Shown: piece by piece, positions 6,858 to 11,712 of the stretch | Position numbering within the stretch: position 1 is the stretch's first letter | Layout of the letters: each line of letters begins with the position of its first letter | Assembly: GCA_005888515.1 (NCBI GenBank) | Contig: VAZR01000265.1 | Coordinates: forward strand, 1-11,712 | DNA: 11,712 bases | Direction of reading: 5' to 3' | From: Alphaproteobacteria bacterium | GTDB taxonomy: Bacteria; Pseudomonadota; Alphaproteobacteria; ATCC43930; CGMCC-115725 | Translations under genes and position numbers: made by a program | The notes under the pieces: model-generated | What the model was told of the DNA's origin: nothing | Database searches by the model: none | The model's input: only the letters and a program-made list of their open reading frames with translations

Positions 6858-7991
6858 TCAGCCTTTGGCGATCTCGCGGGCGATGATCAGCCGCTGGATA
6901 TCGCTGGTGCCCTCATAGATCTGGCAGACCCGGACATCGCGGTAGATCCGCTCGACCGGAAAATCGGCGAGATAACCGTAGCCGCCATGGATCTGGATCG
7001 CGTCGGAAGCGACCCGCTCGGCCATTTCCGAGGCGAACAATTTGGCCATCGCCGCCTCCTGGAGGCAGGGCTCGCCGGCATCGCGCCGCGCCGCCGCGTC
7101 GAGCACGAGGCCGCGCGCCGCGGCGATCTGCGTCGCCATGTCCACGAGGCGGAACGCCACCGCCTGATGCGCGATGATCTTCTCTCCGAATGTCTCGCGC
7201 TCCTGCGCATAGGCGAGCGCCGCCTCGTACGCGGCTCGCGCCATGCCGACCGATTGCGCGGCGATGCCGAGGCGGCCGCCTTCGAGGTTCGACAGCGCGA
7301 TGCGGTACCCCTCGCCCTCGCCGCCGAGCATCAGATCGGGGGTCAGCTCCATGTCCTCGAAGACGAGCTGTGCCGTATCGGAGGCGCGCTGGCCGAGCTT
7401 CTTTTCCAGCCGCGCGACTTTGTACCCGGAGGTGTCCGTCGGCACGATAAAGGCGCTGATGCCCTTACGCCCGGCCGCCGGGTCGGTCACCACGAAAACG
7501 ATCGCGACATCGGCGTTCTGCCCGGAGGTGATGAATTGCTTGGTGCCGTTGACGACCCAGCGGTTACCGCGACGTCGCGCCCGCGTCTTGATCGCGGCGG
7601 CATCGGACCCGGCCTGCGGCTCGGTCAGACAGAAGGCAGCGAGCTTGTCGCCCTTGGCGAGCGGCACCAGGAAACGCTGCTTCTGCTCCTCCGAGCCGTA
7701 CTGCTGCACCGCGGAGCAGCAGAGCGAATTGACGCTGAGAATGGTCGAGGTGGCGCCGTCGCCGGCGGCGATCTCCTCCAAGGCGAGGGCATAGCCGACA
7801 TGGTCGGCGCCGGCCCCGCCATACTCCGGCGGCACCAGCATTCCCATAAAGCCGAGCTTGCCGAGCTCAGCCAGCGCCTCCTTCGGGAACCGCGCCTCGC
7901 GGTCCCATTCCGCCGCATACGGCGCGAGCAGATTCTGCGCGACATCACGCGCGGTATCGCGCAGCAGCCGCTGTTCCTCGGTCAGTCTCAT
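6858..7991 (-). CDS. Acyl-CoA dehydrogenase (short/medium-chain or branched-chain type)
   Basis: This 377-residue FAD enzyme oxidises an acyl-CoA to the 2-enoyl-CoA, passing electrons to electron-transfer flavoprotein. Family signatures are intact: N-terminal LTEEQRLLRDTARD, FCLTEPQAGSDAAAIKTRA (signature 1), the GTKQFITSGQNADVAIVF FAD/substrate region, RETFGEKIIAHQAVAFRLVDMA, and QIHGGYGYLADFPVERIYRD followed by QIYEGTSDIQR, which carries the catalytic base Glu360. The base position is that of butyryl/medium-chain/short-branched enzymes, unlike the second dehydrogenase at 9538. The ATG at 7991 fits the family N-terminus, but its ribosome binding site is weak (GAG eleven bases upstream). An ATGAGAC heptamer occurs twice around the start. 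A frame reaching 8048 would add 19 unconserved residues. The exact substrate is unknown. Confidence 0.93.
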   Translation of the reverse strand: MRLTEEQRLLRDTARDVAQNLLAPYAAEWDREARFPKEALAELGKLGFMGMLVPPEYGGAGADHVGYALALEEIAAGDGATSTILSVNSLCCSAVQQYGSEEQKQRFLVPLAKGDKLAAFCLTEPQAGSDAAAIKTRARRRGNRWVVNGTKQFITSGQNADVAIVFVVTDPAAGRKGISAFIVPTDTSGYKVARLEKKLGQRASDTAQLVFEDMELTPDLMLGGEGEGYRIALSNLEGGRLGIAAQSVGMARAAYEAALAYAQERETFGEKIIAHQAVAFRLVDMATQIAAARGLVLDAAARRDAGEPCLQEAAMAKLFASEMAERVASDAIQIHGGYGYLADFPVERIYRDVRVCQIYEGTSDIQRLIIAREIAKG

Positions 7992-8092
7992 GAGGTAGGT
8001 CTCATAAGAACAGCTTGCCGTCGCGGCTGAGGTCGCGCGCCGCGCCAATAGCTCGCAAGGAAACCATCGGTTGAATCACTGCGAAAACCGTT

Positions 8093-8119
8093 GGCTGCAT
8101 TTGCAGCGGATTTGCAGCC
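8093..8119. promoter_or_regulatory. Operator-like repeats upstream of the acyl-CoA dehydrogenase gene
   Basis: A perfect inverted repeat GCTGCA-tt-TGCAGC (8094-8107) is followed three bases later by a second TTTGCAGC copy. The outer GGCTGCA (8093-8099) also pairs with TGCAGCC (8113-8119). The cluster lies about 100 bases before the dehydrogenase ATG, in a gene-free stretch of about 257 bases (7992-8248). This arrangement suits a dimeric repressor or activator site. No regulator gene is present nearby and no consensus is recognised, so this is only a candidate. The rest of the gap shows no gene I can support. Confidence 0.3.
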
Positions 8120-8248
8120 AGATCTCGCGTGCAAGTTGTACAGACTGCCCTCTCAACCATGCGCCGACAGCTTTCCCGAGATCCGGATGCAGACGCCACT
8201 CTTTAGGTCATGTTCCCTATATGTTCATCGAGCCGACGAATTCAACCG

Positions 8249-9136
8249 TTATTCGATGACCTCGTCGGCGCGGGCGAGGATGGATTGAGAGACGCTGAGG
8301 CCGAGTGCCTTCGCGGTTTTCAGATTAACGGCGAGCAGGAAGCGGGTCGGCTGCTGCACTGGCAAGTCGCCGGGCTTTGCACCGCGCAGGATCTGATCGA
8401 TGTAGCGTGCGACCTCGTGAAACAGCGCAAAATTATCGGCACCATACGAGAGCAGGCCGCCGGTCTTCGCGTAAATTGGGTAGCTGTAAACCGCCGGCAG
8501 GCGGTATCGGGCCGCGAGGGCGTGAACCCTCTCCATGTTGTTTGCGATGATCGTGTTCTGAGGAGCGGCCGCAGCGACGGTGTCGGCCAGCAATTTCTGC
8601 GGCCGCGCGTCGGCTTCCATCAGCACCATGACCCGGGTGACGCCGGGGGCGATCTCCTTCAACAACTCCACCCATTTGCCGGCAATTGGCGCCTCGCTGA
8701 CCGCGACGCCGGTGGCATTGCCGCCGGGCCGAGCGAGGCTGGCGACAAAGCCGCCGCCGACCGGATCGTTGACGTTCGAGAAGACGATCGGAATCGTGCG
8801 GGTCTCCGCGAGCAAGGCCGCGAGAACCGGCCCGCCGACACCCATGATCACATCCGGGTTCAGCGCGACCAGCTCCTTGGCGTTGGCCCGAATGCGCTCT
8901 CGGGCGTCGCCGGCAAACCGATGCTCGATCGCGATGTTGCGGCCGTCGGCCCACCCCAATTCGCGCAAGCCCTCGACCAGAGCACGCGTCTGGAGCACGC
9001 CAAAAATATTATCCGGAGCGCCAGTCGCCGGCGTCAAATAGCCGATGCGGCGCACGCGTTCGGTCTGCTGCGCGCGGCCCGGCCGCGGCGAGACGAGCGC
9101 CGCCCCGGCGAGAACGACCAGATCGCGCCGCCTCAT
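8249..9136 (-). CDS. ABC transporter substrate-binding protein, PF04392 (ABC_sub_bind) family, apparently shortened inside
   Basis: This is a 295-residue exported binding protein. The N-terminus is a Tat/Sec-like signal (MRRRDLVVLAGAALVSPRPGRAQQ), followed by family sequence: VRRIGYLTP, LVEGLRELGWADGRNIAIEHRFA, AKELVALNPDVIMGVGGP, TRTIPIVFSNVNDPVGGGFVASLARPGGNATG, KWVELLKEIAPGVTRVMVL, then LAARYRLPAVYSYP, GGLLSYGAD and the standard end LKTAKALGLSVSQSILARADEVIE. Relatives, as I recall them, have about 36 more residues between the AAAP stretch (here residues 190-192) and the NTIIANNMERVHALAAR helix. That block holds a helix and the GGLIVLP strand, so an in-frame deletion near 8560 is likely. 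A GAGGGG ribosome binding site fixes the start at 9136 over a longer frame from 9166. It lies ten bases after the RidA gene. No cognate permease or ATPase is visible. Ligand unknown. Confidence 0.88.
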   Translation of the reverse strand: MRRRDLVVLAGAALVSPRPGRAQQTERVRRIGYLTPATGAPDNIFGVLQTRALVEGLRELGWADGRNIAIEHRFAGDARERIRANAKELVALNPDVIMGVGGPVLAALLAETRTIPIVFSNVNDPVGGGFVASLARPGGNATGVAVSEAPIAGKWVELLKEIAPGVTRVMVLMEADARPQKLLADTVAAAAPQNTIIANNMERVHALAARYRLPAVYSYPIYAKTGGLLSYGADNFALFHEVARYIDQILRGAKPGDLPVQQPTRFLLAVNLKTAKALGLSVSQSILARADEVIE

Positions 9137-9142
9137 TCGATG

Positions 9143-9148
9143 CCCCTC
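9143..9148 (-). promoter_or_regulatory. Ribosome binding site overlapping the RidA stop codon
   Basis: GAGGGG on the minus strand begins inside the TGA stop of the RidA-family gene (TGAGGGG) and stands six bases before the ATG at 9136. It decides the start of the PF04392 binding-protein gene and implies translational coupling between the two genes. Confidence 0.7.
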
Positions 9149-9536
9149 ATCGAGGGTCTGAGGCACGGCGGGCGGTGACCTCGATCTCGATTTTCATGCG
9201 CGGATCGACGAGACCGCAAACGAGCGCCGTGGCCGCCGGGCGAATCGTGCCGAAAGCCTCGCCGAGCACCGGCACGATGCGCGGCCAATCCTCGATGTTC
9301 GGCATGAAGTATTTGACGCGAACCACATCGGCGAGGCTCGCGCCCGCCTCGGCCAACGCCGCCGCGATGTTGCGCAAGGTCTGGCGGGCCTGCTCGGCCG
9401 GGTCGTCGGCGATCGTCATCGCGGCGTAATCGAAGCCGGTCGTGCCGGCAACGAAGATCCACTCGCCGTCGACCACGGCGCGGCTGTAACCACCAGCGGC
9501 CTCGAACGGCGAACCCGAGGAGATCAGCCGGCGCAT
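9147..9536 (-). CDS. RidA/YjgF family protein lacking the canonical arginine
   Basis: This 129-residue cytoplasmic protein belongs to the RidA/YER057c/UK114 superfamily. Canonical members form trimers and hydrolyse reactive enamine/imine intermediates. Family features are WIFVAGTTGFDY (26-37), AEQARQTLRNIAAALAEAGASLADVVRVKYFM (48-78) and a C-terminal MKIEIEVTA. In Escherichia coli RidA the end reads PARSCVEVARLPKDVKIEIEA. Aligned without gaps, this protein has PAATALVCGLVDPRMKIEIEV, so the catalytic Arg105 position is Ala102 while the conserved Glu is kept (Glu119). By that rule it belongs to a Rid subgroup without demonstrated deaminase activity. The ATG follows the isovaleryl-CoA dehydrogenase stop by one base (TGACATG), so the two are tightly coupled, pointing to a role tied to that pathway. 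Length is normal. Confidence 0.92.
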   Translation of the reverse strand: MRRLISSGSPFEAAGGYSRAVVDGEWIFVAGTTGFDYAAMTIADDPAEQARQTLRNIAAALAEAGASLADVVRVKYFMPNIEDWPRIVPVLGEAFGTIRPAATALVCGLVDPRMKIEIEVTARRASDPR

Positions 9537-9537
9537 G

Positions 9538-10710
9538 TCAGGCGGTCTCGGTGAAAATTTCGCGGCCGATCAGCATGCGGCGGATCTCCGAGGTGCCAGC
9601 GCCGATCTCGTAGAGCTTGGCGTCGCGCAGCAGCCGGCCGGTCGGGAATTCATTGATGTAGCCGTTGCCGTCGAGGATCTGCACGGCGTCGAGCGCGATC
9701 GCCGTGGCCTTTTCGGCGGCATAGAGGATCGCGCCAGCGGCGTCCTTGCGGGTCGTCTGGCCGCGGTCGCAGGCGCGCGCCACGGCGTAGACATAGGCGC
9801 GGCAGGCGCTGAACGTCGCGTACATATCGGCCACCTTGCCCTGGATCAGCTGGAACTCGCCGATCGGCTGGCCGAACTGCTTGCGGTCGTGGATGTAGGG
9901 GATCACGACATCGAGGCAGGATTGCATGATGCCGAGCGGCCCGGCGGCGAGGATCGCGCGCTCGAAATCGAGGCCGCTCATCAAGACGCGCACACCGTCA
10001 TCGACCGCGCCGAGCACGTTCTGCGCCGGCACCTCGCAATCCTCGAACACCAGCTCCGAGGTCGGCGAGCCGCGCATGCCGAGCTTGTCGAGCTTCTGCG
10101 CCGGGCGGAACCCCTTCATGCTCTTTTCGATCAGGAAGGCGGTGATGCCGCGCGCCCCGGCATCGGGCCGGGTCTTGGCGTAGACCACCAGTGTATCGGC
10201 GACCTCGCCGTTGGTGATCCACAGCTTGGTGCCGTTCAGGATGTAGCGGTCGGCCTTTTTGTCGGCGCGCAACCGCATCGACACGACATCGGAGCCGGCG
10301 CCAGGCTCCGACATTGCCAGCGCGCCGACATGCGCGCCCGAGATCAGCTTTGGCAGGTATTTGCGTTTCTGCGCCTCGGTGCCCTTGCGGCGGATCTGAT
10401 TGACGCAGAGGTTGGAATGGGCGCCGTAGCTGAGCCCGACCGAGGCCGAGGCGCGGCTGACTTCCTCCATCGCGACGCAATGCGCGAGGTACCCCATGCC
10501 GGCGCCGCCATATTCCTCCTCGACGGTGATGCCGTGCAATCCGAGCGCGCCCATCTCGGGCCACAGCTCGATCGGGAAGCGGTCGGTCTTGTCGATTTCG
10601 GCGGCGATCGGCGCGATCTTCTCGTCGGCGAAATCGCGCACGCTGGTCCGCAGCATGTCGATCTCGGGGCCGAGATCATGGTCGAGCGTGGCAAGCCTGG
10701 TGTTCTGCAT
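9538..10710 (-). CDS. ivd: Isovaleryl-CoA dehydrogenase
   Basis: This 390-residue FAD flavoenzyme converts isovaleryl-CoA to 3-methylcrotonyl-CoA in leucine breakdown, with electrons going to electron-transfer flavoprotein. Diagnostic stretches are VGLSYGAHSNLCVNQIRRKG (91-110), GALAMSEPGAGSDVVSM (129-145), LNGTKLWITNGEVADTLVVYAKT and YIHDRKQFGQPIGEFQLIQGKVADMY. The catalytic base is at the position peculiar to this enzyme, Glu250 in GLDFERAILAAGPLGIMQ. The site used by medium-chain enzymes is Ala371 in YEIGAGTSEIRR. Both facts separate it from the other dehydrogenase here. The ATG at 10710 matches the family length; its ribosome binding site is weak (GGCGGG directly before it). It leads an apparent operon with the RidA-family and binding-protein genes. 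Methylcrotonyl-CoA carboxylase genes, common neighbours, are not in the window. Confidence 0.96.
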   Translation of the reverse strand: MQNTRLATLDHDLGPEIDMLRTSVRDFADEKIAPIAAEIDKTDRFPIELWPEMGALGLHGITVEEEYGGAGMGYLAHCVAMEEVSRASASVGLSYGAHSNLCVNQIRRKGTEAQKRKYLPKLISGAHVGALAMSEPGAGSDVVSMRLRADKKADRYILNGTKLWITNGEVADTLVVYAKTRPDAGARGITAFLIEKSMKGFRPAQKLDKLGMRGSPTSELVFEDCEVPAQNVLGAVDDGVRVLMSGLDFERAILAAGPLGIMQSCLDVVIPYIHDRKQFGQPIGEFQLIQGKVADMYATFSACRAYVYAVARACDRGQTTRKDAAGAILYAAEKATAIALDAVQILDGNGYINEFPTGRLLRDAKLYEIGAGTSEIRRMLIGREIFTETA

Positions 10711-10767
10711 CCCGCCATTATGCCAGCCATGCCGGATTTGGACGAGAGGCGCGCCGCCAGAGCTGTA

Positions 10768-11712
10768 TCAGCGCCAGCGGATGCGGCTGACGATATCGGA
10801 GCGCTCGTCGGTCCATACCGCCGCAGGCGCGGGCGGCGCCTCCCATCCCGCGGCAGTCGGCAAGAACTCGAGATCGCCGCCGGGCCGGCCGACCGCCAGG
10901 ATTTCGGCGGCGGGGTCGTCGATCGTGGCCGGTACCGGGAAGTACAGCAGGTGCCGCGCCGGCGCGCCGACATCGGCGGCGAGCGCCACGACCACCGGCG
11001 CGAGGTCGAGATAGCGGTTGCTGACGTGAAACAGGATGATGCCATCGGCCGCGAGCTTGCGCTGGTAAAGCGCGAAGGCCTCGCGGGTCAGCAGGTGCAG
11101 CGGGATACTGTCGGAGCTGAACGCATCGATGACGATCAGATCGTAACTGTGGTCGGGCGCGTCGGCGAGGGTCAGGCGGGCGTCGCCGAGCACAATTCGC
11201 GGATGGTTGCCGCACGCTTCCAGGAAATGGAAGAAGCGCCGATCGCGGGCCAGCATCTCGACCGCCGGGTCGATCTCGTGGAAGGTCCAGGACTGCCCCG
11301 GCCGGGCGTAACAGGCGAGCTCGCCGGCGCCAAGCCCAACGATGCCGACCCGCGACAAATTGCGGCCGGCGGCGGCCGCGAAGAACTGGCCGAACGGGCC
11401 CCTCCGGCTGTAATAGCCGAGTGGCGTCGTCGGCCCGTCGGGGCCGGTGCTCTCGACGCCGTGCACCGTCGTGCCGTGCTGCAATACGCGGAACGCCCCG
11501 TCCTCCATCAGCCGGACGCGGTTGACCCCGAAGAAGCTGCGTGTGGTCGCCAGCGTTTCGCCGGCGGACAGCAGTTGGGCGAATAGCAGGCAGGCGCCGA
11601 CGCCGAGCGCGAAGCGCCAGCGGCGCTCGCTGAACTTGACCAGCGCCAGCGCCGAAATCGCCGCGGCCGCAAAGACCAGCCAGATCGGCAAGCTTCCCAG
11701 CGGTAATAGCGC
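10768..11712 (-). CDS. Fused membrane/spermidine synthase-like protein (partial, N-terminus beyond window edge)
   Basis: The frame is open to the right edge: seven more codons without a stop precede a TTG at 11691, so that TTG is unlikely to be the true start. The visible 314 residues begin with two membrane segments (about IWLVFAAAAISALALV and FALGVGACLLFAQLL) and continue into a methyltransferase-like domain of the spermidine synthase family. Counting from the TTG codon, GLGAG at 119-123 is the nucleotide-binding loop, HEIDP at 138-142 the acidic loop, GDAR at 169-172 and YDLIVIDAFSSDSIPLHLLTREAF at 183-206 the active-site region, ending with WTDERSDIVSRIRW. This matches proteins annotated as fused MFS/spermidine synthase, with multiple membrane helices ahead of the enzyme domain. 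Polyamine synthesis is not proven for this group. It ends 57 bases before ivd, same strand. Confidence 0.88.
   Translation of the reverse strand, partial: ALLPLGSLPIWLVFAAAAISALALVKFSERRWRFALGVGACLLFAQLLSAGETLATTRSFFGVNRVRLMEDGAFRVLQHGTTVHGVESTGPDGPTTPLGYYSRRGPFGQFFAAAAGRNLSRVGIVGLGAGELACYARPGQSWTFHEIDPAVEMLARDRRFFHFLEACGNHPRIVLGDARLTLADAPDHSYDLIVIDAFSSDSIPLHLLTREAFALYQRKLAADGIILFHVSNRYLDLAPVVVALAADVGAPARHLLYFPVPATIDDPAAEILAVGRPGGDLEFLPTAAGWEAPPAPAAVWTDERSDIVSRIRWR

Noticed and set aside
8002..8199. A 65-codon minus-strand frame in the gap upstream of the acyl-CoA dehydrogenase
   Set aside because: No recognisable motif or convincing ribosome binding site, and it covers the repeat cluster at 8093-8119. 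It is more likely untranslated leader or promoter DNA.
8232..8269. Inverted repeat GCCGACGA / TCGTCGGC around the stop codon of the PF04392 gene
   Set aside because: Only 8 bases per arm with a 22-base loop and no T-tract, so it is too weak to call a terminator.
8210..8340. Short plus-strand frames near 8250 reading MTSSARARMD or DDLVGAGEDGLRDAEAECLRGFQIN
   Set aside because: These are the antisense of the conserved 3' end of the PF04392 binding-protein gene. Equivalent spurious proteins are widely annotated in Bradyrhizobium-like genomes.
8566..8573. GCGGCCGC palindromes, here and near 150, 4486 and 5316
   Set aside because: Eight-base GC palindromes are expected by chance in DNA this GC-rich.
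1..11712. Search for CRISPR arrays, tRNA/rRNA genes, insertion-sequence ends, integrases, toxin-antitoxin or phage-defence genes
   Set aside because: No spaced direct repeats, cloverleaf-like sequence, transposase, nuclease or toxin motif was seen on either strand. The window is mainly transport and catabolic genes.

Overview
The window is a GC-rich, densely packed bacterial segment. Every recognisable gene but one lies on the minus strand. The gene types (TauT/NitT-type ABC transporter, TRAP transporter, PF04392-type binding protein, DUF3775, isovaleryl-CoA dehydrogenase, fused membrane/spermidine synthase-like protein) and the GC-rich palindromic repeat fit an alphaproteobacterium. Hyphomicrobiales (Bradyrhizobium/Rhodoplanes-like) is my best guess; this rests on gene content remembered from known genomes, not on a marker gene.

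Layout from the left edge. (1) Positions 1-1854, minus: an ABC importer operon of the nitrate/sulfonate/taurine type, read as binding protein, then ATPase with a TTG start, then a probable permease cut off by the window edge. (2) 1987-2274, minus: a small exported tyrosine-rich protein. (3) 2350-5270, minus: a TRAP transporter operon, dctP, dctQ, dctM. The dctP gene is broken near 5033 by a frame change that also seems to remove about 19 codons. Two GC-rich hairpins lie between dctP and dctQ. (4) 5422-6279, plus: a tandem DUF427 protein, divergent from the TRAP operon. (5) 6306-6385: a nested palindromic element between convergent genes. (6) 6390-7991, minus: an acyl-CoA dehydrogenase followed by a DUF3775 protein. 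(7) 7992-8248: an intergenic gap of about 257 bp with operator-like repeats. (8) 8249-10710, minus: a tightly packed set of isovaleryl-CoA dehydrogenase, a RidA-family protein lacking the usual arginine, and a PF04392-type binding protein that looks internally shortened. (9) 10768 to the right edge, minus: the C-terminal part of a membrane-anchored spermidine synthase-like protein.

Together the genes suggest uptake and oxidation of small organic acids, with one clear branched-chain (leucine) catabolic enzyme. Substrates of the three uptake systems cannot be read from the sequence. I see no RNA gene, CRISPR array, insertion sequence, integrase or phage gene. I did not find a convincing new multi-gene system. 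The points most worth a second look are the damaged binding-protein genes, the RidA variant coupled to isovaleryl-CoA dehydrogenase, the tandem DUF427 protein and the palindromic element.
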